Positions 44,594 to 53,211 of a DNA stretch of 64,000 nt are shown here, in pieces; within the stretch, counting starts at the first letter, position 1; every line of letters begins with the position of its first letter. This DNA is from Flaviflagellibacter deserti (GTDB lineage Bacteria; Pseudomonadota; Alphaproteobacteria; Rhizobiales; Methylopilaceae): positions 248,001 to 312,000 of the forward strand of contig NZ_JBHSJF010000001.1 of assembly GCF_042652085.1 (NCBI RefSeq), given 5' to 3'. Made by a program: the position numbers and the translations under genes. The notes below the pieces were generated by a model, which saw only the letters and a list, made by a program, of their open reading frames with translations, had not been told where the DNA came from and ran no database searches.

Positions 44594-45079
44594 ATGGCGA
44601 TCAAAGCCGGCGACAAGATACCCGAAGCCACCTTTGCGGTGATGGGCCCGGAGGGCCCGGCCAAAAAGACCACGGACGAGGTCTTCAAGGGCAAGAAGGT
44701 CGTGCTGTTCGCAGTTCCGGGCGCGTTCACGCCGTCCTGCCACAAGAACCACCTGCCGAGCTACGTCCAGAACTACGATGCGCTGAAGGCCAAGGGCGTC
44801 GACACGATCATCGTGACCGGCGTCAACGACGTCTTCGTTCAGGACGCCTGGATCAAGGCTTCGGGCGCCGAGGGCAAAATTGAGGCGCTCGCCGACGGTT
44901 CGGCCGATTTCGCCAAGGCGATGGGTCTCGACATCGATCTGGGCAAGGCCGGTCTCGGCATCCGCTCGCAGCGTTATGCCGCGATCGTCGAGGACGGCGT
45001 GGTGAAGTGGATCGATGTGGAAGACGCTCCGCCGAAGACCGACAAGTCCAAGGCCGAGAACGTTCTTCAGCATCTGTGA
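44594..45079 (+). CDS. Peroxiredoxin (Prx5-type, AhpC/TSA superfamily)
   Basis: This 161-residue cytosolic peroxidase reduces hydrogen peroxide and alkyl hydroperoxides. The peroxidatic Cys is in AVPGAFTPSCHKNHLP, at about residue 48. GLGIRSQRYAAIVEDGVVK is the typical C-terminal part. ATG 44594 follows GAGG with an eight-base gap. It lies downstream of the DsbD-like gene, and a shared redox role is possible. Confidence 0.94.
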   Translation: MAIKAGDKIPEATFAVMGPEGPAKKTTDEVFKGKKVVLFAVPGAFTPSCHKNHLPSYVQNYDALKAKGVDTIIVTGVNDVFVQDAWIKASGAEGKIEALADGSADFAKAMGLDIDLGKAGLGIRSQRYAAIVEDGVVKWIDVEDAPPKTDKSKAENVLQHL

Positions 45080-45086
45080 GTTCTTG

Positions 45087-45180
45087 CCTCTCCCAAGGGG
45101 AGAGGTCGAGTCGCGGCGGAGCCGCGACCGGGTGAGGGGTAAGGCCTATCGAGAGGGCATATCCCTCACCCGCTGAGGGG
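45087..45180. repeat. Palindromic intergenic repeat, copy 4
   Basis: A hairpin CCTCTCCC-AA-GGGGAGAGG (45087-45105) is followed by GTCGAGTCGCGGCGGAGCCGCGAC and GGGTGAGGGG, then a CCCTCACCCGCTGAGGGG tail. It occupies the gap between the convergent peroxiredoxin and rnhA genes, like copies 1, 2 and 5. Confidence 0.72.
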
Positions 45181-45181
45181 G

Positions 45182-45631
45182 TTACCCCCGCGCCGCCTTG
45201 AACGGCGCCATGCCTTCGCGGGCCAGTTCGTCCGCCCGCTCGTTCTCGTCATGGCCGGCATGACCCTTGACCCAGTGCCAGGCCACATCGTGCCTGGCGA
45301 TCAGCTTGTCGAGCTCCTGCCAGAGGTCCTGGTTCTTCACCTGCTTCTTGTCCGCCGTCTTCCAGCCGTTGCGCTTCCAGCCCTGCAGCCAGCCGGTGAC
45401 GCCGCCGCGCAGATACTGGCTGTCGGTATGTACGTCGACCGCACAGGGACGAGTGAGGGCTTCCAGCGCGCGGATGGCCGCCAGAAGCTCCATCCGATTG
45501 TTCGTGGTCAGCGCCTCGCCGCCGCGAAGCTCCTTGTCGCTCTCACCATAGCGAAGGATCGCGCCCCAGCCGCCTGGTCCCGGATTTCCCGAGCAGGCAC
45601 CGTCGGTCCAGATCTGGACGCGGGCGCTCAA
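45182..45631 (-). CDS. rnhA: Ribonuclease HI
   Basis: This 149-residue enzyme degrades RNA in RNA-DNA hybrids. Catalytic acidic residues lie in IWTDGACSGNPGPGGWG, TTNNRMELLAAIRALEAL, VDVHTDSQYL and GHDENERADELAREG. A TTG start at 45631 forms a TTGA overlap with the thrB stop and has GGTGGA upstream; GTG 45640 is an alternative. It is the downstream gene of thrB. Confidence 0.92.
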   Translation of the reverse strand: MSARVQIWTDGACSGNPGPGGWGAILRYGESDKELRGGEALTTNNRMELLAAIRALEALTRPCAVDVHTDSQYLRGGVTGWLQGWKRNGWKTADKKQVKNQDLWQELDKLIARHDVAWHWVKGHAGHDENERADELAREGMAPFKAARG

Positions 45632-46593
45632 GGCGTCCACCCGTAATCGGCGATCGACTTCACGGTTTGGTGGAAGCGGAGTTTGCGCCAGTATTCCAGC
45701 GGATCGTGCGGTTTCACCAGCGCACCGGGCGGGACCGACAGCCAGTCGACGAGGCGCGTCAGCAGGAAGCGCAGGGCGGAACCACGGGCGAGCGTAGGCA
45801 GCGCCGCGATCTCTTCCGCCGTCAGCGGCCGCGCCGCATTGTAGGCGGAGATCAGCGCCCGGCCTTTGGTGGCGTTGTAGGAATTGTCCGGCTCGAAGCA
45901 CCAGGCATTCAGGCAGATCGCCAGATCGTAGGCGAGGAGATCGTTGCAGGCGAAATAGAAGTCGATCAGCCCCGGTGCGCGGCCGTCGAGGAAGAGCACG
46001 TTGTCCGGGAAGAGATCGGCGTGGATGACACCATGCGGCAAGCCCTTCGGCCAAGCCGCGTCGAGGAAGGCGAGTTCGTCCCGGATCGTCTCGCCGAGGC
46101 CCTCGCGAACCTCGTCAGCGCGGCCGTCGGCGGTTGCGGCCAGAGCGTGCCAACCCGCAATGCTCAGCGCATTGTCGCGACACATCGGGAATTCCCAAGC
46201 GACGTTGTGGAGGCGGGCGAGCGAATCGCCGACCTGCGCGCAGTGCTCGACCGCCGGGCGCTTGCGGGAAATGCCATCGAGGAAGGTGACGATCGCGGCT
46301 GGCCGGCCGGCGAGCTCGCCAAGAATCTGACCCTGGCGGTTCTTCAGCGGCAGCGGGCAGGCGATGCCGTGTTCGGCGCAATGCTCCATCAGGCGCAGGA
46401 AGAAAGGCAGATCGTCCTTGCGGACGCGCTTCTCGTAGAGCGTCAGGATGTAGGTGCCGGCCTCGGTGCGCAGCAGGAAGTTCGAGTTCTCGACGCCTTC
46501 CGCGATGCCCTTGCAGCTCAGATGCGCGCCGATGTCGTATCCGCGGACAAATCCGGCGAGATCGTCTTCCCGCACTTCGGTATAGACGGCCAT
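45628..46593 (-). CDS. thrB: Homoserine kinase ThrB (APH-fold type)
   Basis: This 321-residue kinase makes O-phosphohomoserine, the substrate of ThrC. It has the protein-kinase-like fold rather than the GHMP fold: MAVYTEV, GVENSNFLLRT, the catalytic VIHADLFPDNVLFLDG and LIDFYFACNDLLAYDLA. It is a member of the alpha-type ThrB. rnhA overlaps its end by four bases. Confidence 0.94.
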   Translation of the reverse strand: MAVYTEVREDDLAGFVRGYDIGAHLSCKGIAEGVENSNFLLRTEAGTYILTLYEKRVRKDDLPFFLRLMEHCAEHGIACPLPLKNRQGQILGELAGRPAAIVTFLDGISRKRPAVEHCAQVGDSLARLHNVAWEFPMCRDNALSIAGWHALAATADGRADEVREGLGETIRDELAFLDAAWPKGLPHGVIHADLFPDNVLFLDGRAPGLIDFYFACNDLLAYDLAICLNAWCFEPDNSYNATKGRALISAYNAARPLTAEEIAALPTLARGSALRFLLTRLVDWLSVPPGALVKPHDPLEYWRKLRFHQTVKSIADYGWTP

Positions 46594-46739
46594 GTCCTTG
46601 CGTCGGCTCGTGATTGCGCGGGAAGGGCGCCCCGCAGTGCTCCGCCCCGGTCACGGGTGTTACCGGGCGGTGCGCGAAGCGTCAAACCTTGGGATGGACT
46701 TTGCCCCAGCCGCGAAGCCGCAGCCGGGAAGGGCAGCCG

Positions 46740-47711
46740 TCAGGCCGCGGCGCCACGAAGCGGACGCGGCAGCGGGAAGAACATGTTCTCTTCGATCGCG
46801 GCGACGGTCTCGACCTCGACCGTGAAGCGTTCGGCGAAGGCGTCGATGATCTGCTCGACGAGGACTTCCGGAGCCGAGGCGCCGGCGGAGACGCCCAGCG
46901 TCCGGATGCCTTCGAACTCCGCCCAATCGATCTGGTGGGCGCCGTCGACGAGGCGCGAAACCGGGCAGCCGCGCTGTTCGGCGACTTCACGCAGGCGCTG
47001 CGAATTCGACGAGTTCGGCGAACCGACGGTGATGAAGGCATCACATTCATGCGCGATCTGCTTCACCGCTTCCTGACGGTTCGTCGTCGCGTAGCAGATG
47101 TCTTCCTTGTGCGGCACGGTGATATTCGGGAACCGGCGCTTCAGCGCGTCGATGATGCCCGACGTCTCCTCGACCGACAGGGTCGTCTGGGTGACGAAGG
47201 CGAGCTTGTCCGGATCGTCCGGAACGAAAGCCTCGACGTCCTCGACCGTCTGCACGAGCTTGACCGCGCCGTCGGGCAACTGGCCGATCGTGCCGACAAC
47301 CTCCGGATGGCCGGCATGGCCGATCAGGATGATCTCCTTGCCGCGCTTGTAGTGGATCTCGGCCTCGCGATGGACCTTGGTCACCAGCGGGCAGGTCGCG
47401 TCGAGGATCTGGAAATTGCGGCGCTCGGCTTCGGCGGGAATGGTCTTGGCCACGCCGTGCGCCGAGAAGATGACTGGAGCCTGGGTCTCGTCCGGAACCT
47501 CGTCGAGTTCCTCGACGAAGATCGCGCCTTTACGCTTCAGGCTTTCGACTACGTATTTGTTATGGACGATCTCGTGGCGCACATAGACCGGCGCGCCGTA
47601 GAGGTTGAGGGCCTTCTCCACCACATCGATCGCACGGACGACGCCGGCGCAGAAACCGCGCGGCGCGCAGAGCAGGACCTTTAGGGGAGGCTTCTCAGTC
47701 GTCATGGTCAT
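46740..47711 (-). CDS. ispH: 4-hydroxy-3-methylbut-2-enyl diphosphate reductase IspH
   Basis: This 323-residue [4Fe-4S] enzyme carries out the last step of the MEP isoprenoid pathway, making IPP and DMAPP. Cluster Cys residues lie in CAPRGFCAGV, DATCPLVTKVH and CDAFITVGSPNSSNS; FSAHGV and GHAGHPEVVGT contribute substrate-binding His residues. It lies 146 bases upstream of thrB on the same strand. ATG 47711 and 47705 are both possible. Confidence 0.95.
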   Translation of the reverse strand: MTMTTEKPPLKVLLCAPRGFCAGVVRAIDVVEKALNLYGAPVYVRHEIVHNKYVVESLKRKGAIFVEELDEVPDETQAPVIFSAHGVAKTIPAEAERRNFQILDATCPLVTKVHREAEIHYKRGKEIILIGHAGHPEVVGTIGQLPDGAVKLVQTVEDVEAFVPDDPDKLAFVTQTTLSVEETSGIIDALKRRFPNITVPHKEDICYATTNRQEAVKQIAHECDAFITVGSPNSSNSQRLREVAEQRGCPVSRLVDGAHQIDWAEFEGIRTLGVSAGASAPEVLVEQIIDAFAERFTVEVETVAAIEENMFFPLPRPLRGAAA

Positions 47712-47804
47712 GTCAGTGCCGTTTTCGGGTCGCTCTTGTCAAGGTCGCGAGGGCTCGCGCATAAGGGCACGGTTACTCTTTCGGCGGAGGCAGGAGCGTT
47801 AGAT

Positions 47805-48437
47805 ATGGTGGCTTTCCGGCAATTCGAGAGGCGTTTCGCATTGGCGTTGATCGCCGGTCTGCTCGCCGCGCCAATTGCTCATGCTCAGGGCGCGCCGCAG
47901 GAGAATGCGGCGGCGCCGACGCCCGAGAAGCGTAACAGGTGGCTGGATATGCTGTTCCTGAACAGGACCAATCCCGAAGCCGCACCGCAGAAGCAAGCTC
48001 CGAAGCAGTACATCTATTGTCCGAAGGTCGACGTCATTTCGGGCGCCGCCGCCTATACGCTCTACGACAAGGGGCAGGAGAACAATCCGCTCGCCGTCCG
48101 CTATCAGGCGCGCTTCGACAAGCTCGTGCGTGAGTGCGTCGATCTTGGAGTGGAGGCCGGTATTCGCATCGGTATCTCCGGTCGGATCGCGCTGGGACCG
48201 CTGGGGAAACCGGGGGTCAACGTCAACGTGCCGGTGAATTACGTCGTCAAGGACAATTTCGGCGCGGTCGTGCTCAAGAAGTCCGGCGTCATCCCGATGG
48301 CGATCCCGGAAGGCCAGACCAGCGTCGGCTTCACCTATGTCGAGGAGGTCGGTTCCGTGCCGATGCCGCAGGGCCGGCTGAGGGATTGGAGCTTCGCCAT
48401 CGGCTACGACAATAAGGCGAAGACGGCACAGTTCTGA
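47805..48437 (+). CDS. Conserved secreted protein of unknown function
   Basis: This 210-residue protein has a signal peptide (FALALIAGLLAAPIAHAQ), a short charged linker and a conserved core starting YIYCPKVDVISGAAAYTLYD. A later stretch reads VNVPVNYVVKDNFGAVVLKK and ends RLRDWSFAIGYD. I do not recognise a domain. It is divergent from ispH and upstream of ccrM on the same strand. ATG 47805 follows GGAGGCAGGAG, about 10 bases away. Confidence 0.7.
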   Translation: MVAFRQFERRFALALIAGLLAAPIAHAQGAPQENAAAPTPEKRNRWLDMLFLNRTNPEAAPQKQAPKQYIYCPKVDVISGAAAYTLYDKGQENNPLAVRYQARFDKLVRECVDLGVEAGIRIGISGRIALGPLGKPGVNVNVPVNYVVKDNFGAVVLKKSGVIPMAIPEGQTSVGFTYVEEVGSVPMPQGRLRDWSFAIGYDNKAKTAQF

Positions 48438-48451
48438 CGGGCGCCGAAGGT

Positions 48452-48481
48452 GACTCTAACGTTCTGTTAACCCTGAATTTT
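48452..48481 (+). promoter_or_regulatory. GANTC site and CtrA-like half site upstream of ccrM
   Basis: A GACTC (48452-48456), the target of CcrM methylation, lies 86 bases before ccrM. Nearby TTAA-N7-TTTT (48467-48481) matches six of the eight defined CtrA-box bases. In Caulobacter the ccrM promoter is regulated by CtrA and GANTC methylation. The match here is weak and speculative. Confidence 0.35.
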
Positions 48482-48542
48482 AGCAGGGGCTTAAGGTTGA
48501 TCATTCAAGTTCTCCGCGTTGGTCACGCGTCGAGATCCTTGA

Positions 48543-49676
48543 ATGTCCAGTTCAGTAATGCGTACCCAGGCACACCATATTGTGCCTGGGATGGACATCC
48601 CGGAAAGCCGGATTATCCAGGGCGATTGCATCGCCGAAATGGAGAAGCTGCCGGCCGGTTCGGTCGATCTCGTCTTCGCCGATCCCCCGTACAATCTTCA
48701 GCTGCAGGGCACGCTGCACCGTCCCGATCACAGCCTCGTCGACGCCGTCGATGACGAGTGGGACCAGTTCGCGAGCTTCGACGCCTACGACAATTTCACC
48801 CGAGCCTGGCTGCTCGCCGCGCGCCGCGTGATGAAGCCGAACGCCTCGCTCTGGGTCATCGGTTCCTACCACAACATCTTCCGCGTCGGCGCGATCCTCC
48901 AGGATCTCGGCTTCTGGATCCTCAACGACGTTGTGTGGCGCAAGAACAACCCGATGCCGAATTTTCGCGGCCGGCGGTTCACGAATGCGCATGAGACCAT
49001 GATCTGGGCTGCGCGCTCGGCGGAAGCCAAGTACACTTTCAACTACGAGGCGATGAAGGCCGGCAACGAAGACCTTCAGCTCCGCTCCGATTGGCTGCTG
49101 CCGATCTGCACGGGTGGGGAGAGGCTGAAGGGCAAGGACGGCCGCAAGGTTCATCCGACGCAGAAGCCCGAGGCGCTGATCGCGCGGGTGCTGATGGCGT
49201 CGAGCAAGCGCGGCGATGTCGTGCTCGACCCGTTTTCGGGTTCCGGCACCACAGCCGCCGTGTCGAAGCGTTTTGGCCGCTCATGCGTTGCGATCGAGCG
49301 GGATCTTGAATACGCGGCGGCGTCTCGCGACCGCCTCGCCGGAGTCGAGACCCTCCCGGACGAGGCACTGGCGGAACTCCCGGCCAAGCGCGAGGCGCCC
49401 CGCGTCGCATTTTCAACCGTCATTGAACGGGGCCTGATCGCGCCCGGCGCGGTCCTCACGGATTCGAAACGCCGCGTCGAAGCTTCGGTCCGCGCCGACG
49501 GCACGGTCGCTTTCGGCAGGGCGATCGGCTCTATCCATAAAATGGGCGCGCTCGCCCAGGAGGCCGAGGCCTGCAATGGCTGGACCTACTGGCACGTCGA
49601 AACGGCCAAGGGGCTCGCGCCGATCGACAGCTTCCGCGCTGTTATCCGTGAAGAAATGGCCGGTTTGAGCGCCTGA
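48543..49676 (+). CDS. ccrM: CcrM-type adenine-N6 DNA methyltransferase (GANTC)
   Basis: This 377-residue beta-class methyltransferase has the order of motif IV VFADPPYNL before motif I VLDPFSGSGTTAAVSKRFGR. It would methylate adenine in GANTC, the cell-cycle-linked methylation of alphaproteobacteria. The C-terminal domain, with ASVRADGTVAFGRAIGSIHKMGA and NGWTYWHVE, is typical of CcrM proteins. There is no matching restriction gene. Confidence 0.95.
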   Translation: MSSSVMRTQAHHIVPGMDIPESRIIQGDCIAEMEKLPAGSVDLVFADPPYNLQLQGTLHRPDHSLVDAVDDEWDQFASFDAYDNFTRAWLLAARRVMKPNASLWVIGSYHNIFRVGAILQDLGFWILNDVVWRKNNPMPNFRGRRFTNAHETMIWAARSAEAKYTFNYEAMKAGNEDLQLRSDWLLPICTGGERLKGKDGRKVHPTQKPEALIARVLMASSKRGDVVLDPFSGSGTTAAVSKRFGRSCVAIERDLEYAAASRDRLAGVETLPDEALAELPAKREAPRVAFSTVIERGLIAPGAVLTDSKRRVEASVRADGTVAFGRAIGSIHKMGALAQEAEACNGWTYWHVETAKGLAPIDSFRAVIREEMAGLSA

Positions 49677-49738
49677 ACGCGCTAACGCTTCGCAACTGCA
49701 ATCATAGCTGTTGTTTGCCGCCCCGGAGGCGGTTATCG

Positions 49739-49773
49739 CGAGCCGGCCGGACCTTTCCCGGCCTACCGGCTCG
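49739..49773 (+). other. Hairpin directly before the CDF transporter start
   Basis: CGAGCCGG (49739-49746) pairs with CCGGCTCG (49766-49773), with an inner CCGG/CCGG pairing. The stem ends three bases before the ATG at 49776 and no Shine-Dalgarno sequence is visible. It could restrain translation. I cannot assign it to a known riboswitch class. Confidence 0.45.
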
Positions 49774-49775
49774 GC

Positions 49776-50672
49776 ATGTCTTCGAACCCGCTTCTCTTCC
49801 GGATCGCCTTCGGCAGCATCGCCGTCAGCCTGATCGTGCTCGGGCTGAAGCTGCTCGCGTTCTGGATGACCGGCTCAGTCGCGCTCTATTCCGATGCGCT
49901 CGAGAGTATCATCAATGTGGTGACGGCGTTCGCGGCGCTCGGTGCGCTCTGGTTCAGCTATCAGCCGGCCGACCAGAACCATCCCTATGGACATCACAAG
50001 GCGGAATATCTCTCGGCGGTTCTCGAGGGCGTGCTGATCGTGCTCGCCGCGATTTCGATTCTGCACCAGGCCTATCTGGGTTTCCTCGACCCGCGCCCCT
50101 TGAATGCGCCCTGGCAGGGGCTGACCGTCAATCTCGTGGCGACGACGATCAATGCCTTCTGGGCGCTGCTGCTCATACGCACCGGCCGTAAGCATCGCTC
50201 GCCCGCGCTCACTGCCGATGGCGGCCATCTGATGACGGACGTCGTCACGTCGGCGGGCGTCTTCGTCGGTCTCGTGGGCGCGATCGTCTTCGACATGCCG
50301 CTGCTCGATCCGATCCTCGCCGGCTTCGTCGCAATCAACATCATCTGGATGGGCTGGAAGCTAATGAGGGAATCGGTCGGTGGCCTGATGGACGAGGCCG
50401 TTCCCCCAGTCACTCTCGACGCCATCAAGTCGATCATCGCGACCGAAGCCGAGGGCGCCATCGAGGCGCACGATATCCGGACCCGGCAGGCGGGCAGGGC
50501 GACTTTCGTCGACTTCCACCTCGTCGTCGCCGGCGACATGACAGTCTCGTTCGCGCACGACATCTGCGACCGGATCGAGCGGGCGCTGAAGGGCAAGATC
50601 GAGGACATCACCGTCACGATCCATGTCGAGCCCGAGGACAAGGCCAAGCATCAGGGAATCGTGGTGCTCTAG
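49776..50672 (+). CDS. Cation diffusion facilitator (CDF) family transporter
   Basis: This 298-residue inner-membrane protein has about six helices and a cytosolic C-terminal domain. Metal-site residues are in LYSDALESIINVV and ADGGHLMTDVVTSAG, and HPYGHHKAEYLSA is the family loop. It would export divalent metal (Zn, Fe, Mn or Co) using the proton gradient; specificity is not readable. Its stop shares a CTAG with the convergent mutY. Confidence 0.92.
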   Translation: MSSNPLLFRIAFGSIAVSLIVLGLKLLAFWMTGSVALYSDALESIINVVTAFAALGALWFSYQPADQNHPYGHHKAEYLSAVLEGVLIVLAAISILHQAYLGFLDPRPLNAPWQGLTVNLVATTINAFWALLLIRTGRKHRSPALTADGGHLMTDVVTSAGVFVGLVGAIVFDMPLLDPILAGFVAINIIWMGWKLMRESVGGLMDEAVPPVTLDAIKSIIATEAEGAIEAHDIRTRQAGRATFVDFHLVVAGDMTVSFAHDICDRIERALKGKIEDITVTIHVEPEDKAKHQGIVVL

Positions 50673-51727
50673 GCACGTCCCGCCTCGACGGCCTTCCGCA
50701 TTACATTCGGCAAGGCTTCCTCGTCGACCTCGTCCGACCACCAGCAGCCCGCTGGCGCCGCTGTCGTAATCGGAACGGCTGCCGCGAAGACGCGAAGTTC
50801 CAGCGCAAAATGCGTGAAGACGTGGGTGACGCTTCCCTTCGAGCACCAGGAAGCCTTCAGAGGCGCCTTGAGCATCGCGGCATCGCCATCGAATTTTGTC
50901 GCCCACTCCGATCCCGGAAGCTCGACCATCCCGCCGAGCAGTCCTTTTTCCGGCCTCCGGCGCAACAGGACGGCACCATCCGCCCGCCGGACGAAGAAGG
51001 CGACGCCGGTCCTCGAGGGGCGTTCCGCCTTCGCCGCCTTGCGCGGAAAGGTCTCCTGCAATCCAAGCTTCCGCGCTTCGCAGGGATCAATCCACGGGCA
51101 CAGCGTGCAGGCGGGCTTCTTCGGAGTGCAGATCGTCGCGCCGAGATCCATCATGGCCTGGGCGAAATCGCCGGGGCGGTTCGACGGCGTCAGCGGCTCG
51201 GCGTACTTTTTGATGATCGCCTTCGCGCGCGGCAGTTCGTCCTCGATGGCGTACAGGCGGGTGACCACCCGTTCGACATTTCCGTCGACCACGGTCGCCC
51301 TACGGTCGAAGGCGATGGCTGAAATCGCGGCTGCGGTGTAGGCGCCGATGCCGGGCAGATCGAGAAGCGCATCCTCGCTGTCGGGAAACATGCCGCCATG
51401 CCGCTCGACCACGGCCTTGGCGCAGGCATGCAGATTGCGCGCCCGGGCGTAATAGCCGAGCCCCGCCCACAGCCTCAGCACATCGTCGAGCGGCGCGGCG
51501 GCAAGCGCCCGGACGTCCGGGAATCGGTCGAGGAACTTGAGAAAGTAAGGGCCTGCCGCGACCACGGTGGTCTGCTGCAGCATGATCTCGGACAGCCAGA
51601 CGCGATAAGGATCGGCGCGTTCGCCCGGTCCGGCGCGCCAGGGCAGGCGGCGGCGGTGCCGGTCGTACCAGGCGAGCAGGCCGGCCGGATCGGGCTTTGC
51701 AGGGGTCAGGTTTTCAGCGAGCGCCAT
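50669..51727 (-). CDS. mutY: A/G-specific adenine DNA glycosylase MutY
   Basis: This 352-residue enzyme removes adenine opposite 8-oxoG. Features are LSEIMLQQTTV, the helix-hairpin-helix LPGIGAYTAAAISAIAF with the catalytic Asp in VVDGNVERVV, and the [4Fe-4S] loop CTPKKPACTLCPWIDPC (CX6CX2CX5C). A C-terminal NUDIX-like domain (RRRPEKGLLGGMVELPG) recognises 8-oxoG. It overlaps the CDF gene by four bases at its 3' end. Confidence 0.95.
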   Translation of the reverse strand: MALAENLTPAKPDPAGLLAWYDRHRRRLPWRAGPGERADPYRVWLSEIMLQQTTVVAAGPYFLKFLDRFPDVRALAAAPLDDVLRLWAGLGYYARARNLHACAKAVVERHGGMFPDSEDALLDLPGIGAYTAAAISAIAFDRRATVVDGNVERVVTRLYAIEDELPRAKAIIKKYAEPLTPSNRPGDFAQAMMDLGATICTPKKPACTLCPWIDPCEARKLGLQETFPRKAAKAERPSRTGVAFFVRRADGAVLLRRRPEKGLLGGMVELPGSEWATKFDGDAAMLKAPLKASWCSKGSVTHVFTHFALELRVFAAAVPITTAAPAGCWWSDEVDEEALPNVMRKAVEAGRA

Positions 51728-51835
51728 TCGTCCGCTTGTAGCATCCCGAAACGACCAGCGGCCTCAAACCTGCGAAATCCACATGCACGTCACCCCGAGC
51801 TTGACCCGGAGGCCCCGGCAGGCCGCAATGGCGGC

Positions 51836-52336
51836 ATGTCCGCCAATCAGAAGAAACGCCGCACCCATTCGCTCGGCGAGCTCGTGCCCAAGGCCCTCGG
51901 CGATGCCTTCGCGGCGCAGGGCTTTGCCGGCACGGAGGTCATACAGCGTTGGCGCGAGATCGCCGGACCGGAACTTGCCGCCCGCTCGCGGCCGATCAAG
52001 CTCGCCTGGCCGAAGCAGCCGAAGGACACAAGCGCGCCTCGTCTGCCCGCCACTTTGATGGTCCAGGTCGAAAGCGCCTTCGCGCTCGAATTGCAGATGC
52101 AGACTCCGGTTCTGCTGGAACGGATCAACCGCTATTTCGGCTGGGCCTGCGTCGCCACCCTCCGCATCAAGCAGGGGCCCGTGTCCGAACGCCGCGCTGC
52201 TCCGCGCCGCGATCCCGTGCTTTCGCCCTCGACGGAGAAGCGGATCGTTGCAGCGGCAGAGGGTTTCGAGGATGCGCGGCTCGCCGATGCGCTGGTCAGG
52301 CTAGGCAAGGCTGTTGCTGGAAGCGGTCGAAGGTGA
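51836..52336 (+). CDS. DciA-like DUF721 protein (DnaB helicase loader candidate)
   Basis: This 166-residue protein has the DUF721 domain: SLGELVPKALGDAFAAQGFAG, VIQRWREIAGPELAARSRPIKL and LELQMQTPVLLERINRYFG. DciA proteins load the replicative helicase in bacteria that lack DnaC. The C-terminus is basic and low-complexity. ATG 51836 is the clean start; an open frame extends upstream but covers the divergent promoter region. Confidence 0.85.
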   Translation: MSANQKKRRTHSLGELVPKALGDAFAAQGFAGTEVIQRWREIAGPELAARSRPIKLAWPKQPKDTSAPRLPATLMVQVESAFALELQMQTPVLLERINRYFGWACVATLRIKQGPVSERRAAPRRDPVLSPSTEKRIVAAAEGFEDARLADALVRLGKAVAGSGRR

Positions 52337-52421
52337 TCCAAAAGGCGTAAACTTGCCACATTTCCAGCGTTGGCAAGGTTCTCAAAATCCATTCGGACGG
52401 CTCGCGCCGGGAGAGATCGAA

Positions 52422-53159
52422 ATGAAGCGTTCCATTCTGTTCGCGGTTCTCGCGGCAGTCGTCCTGGTCGCGGGCGTGGTGCTGTATTCGCAGTTCGGCA
52501 ACCAGAACCCGATCTCCTCCAGCGTCACGAGCGATTCCTCGGACGACGCCTCCTCGAACAGCACGCCGGCCGCTTCGTCCGTGCCGGCCCAGGAGGCCGA
52601 CGCCTCGACGACCAGTACCCAGGACCTGATGGCTCCGGGGCCGCTGCCGGATCAGGCGGTCGGCGATGCGAATGCGCCGATCACCATCATCGAATACGCC
52701 TCGCTGACCTGCCCGCACTGCGCGCATTTCCACGAGACGACCTATCCTGAACTCAAGAAGCGCTACATCGACACCGGCAAGGTGCGCTTCATCTTCCGCG
52801 AGTTCCCGCTGGACAACTACGCGACCGCCGGTTTCATGCTCGCCCGCTGCGGCGGCGACGGTAAGTACTTCCCGATCCTCGAAGCCTTCTTCAACAAGCA
52901 GGAAGAGCTGATGAAGGCGGCCAATCCGTTCGACTGGATCCAGGGCTTCGGCAAGCAGGTTGGCTTCACACAGGAATCGCTCGATTCTTGCTTGTCGAAT
53001 CAGCAGCTGCTGGACAGCGTGATGGCTGTTCGCCAGCGCGCGGCCGAGAAGCTCGGCGTCTCCTCGACGCCGACCTTCTTCATCAACGGCAAGGTCAAGC
53101 GCGGTGCGATGACCATCGAGGAGCTCGACAAGGAACTCGAGCCCCTTCTGAGAAGCTGA
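52422..53159 (+). CDS. DsbA family thioredoxin-like protein (membrane-anchored)
   Basis: This 245-residue protein has an N-terminal anchor (SILFAVLAAVVLVAGVVLYS), a Ser/Ala/Thr-rich linker of about 50 residues and a thioredoxin domain. The active site is LTCPHCAHFH (CPHC), followed by cis-Pro in SSTPTFFINGK. It oxidises periplasmic thiols like BdbD/DsbA. GGGAGAG precedes the ATG. It sits between the DciA gene and smc. Confidence 0.92.
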   Translation: MKRSILFAVLAAVVLVAGVVLYSQFGNQNPISSSVTSDSSDDASSNSTPAASSVPAQEADASTTSTQDLMAPGPLPDQAVGDANAPITIIEYASLTCPHCAHFHETTYPELKKRYIDTGKVRFIFREFPLDNYATAGFMLARCGGDGKYFPILEAFFNKQEELMKAANPFDWIQGFGKQVGFTQESLDSCLSNQQLLDSVMAVRQRAAEKLGVSSTPTFFINGKVKRGAMTIEELDKELEPLLRS

Positions 53160-53211
53160 GGCCTCTGACCCGCGTGCGGCGCGGAGCGGGCGCCGCAGGC
53201 AAGGGCCAGGC

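Noticed and set aside
51785..51815. Degenerate TCCGGCTTGACCGGA-like piece between mutY and the DciA gene
   Set aside because: It matches the 29007 repeat only loosely and may be a remnant, so I did not list it as a feature.
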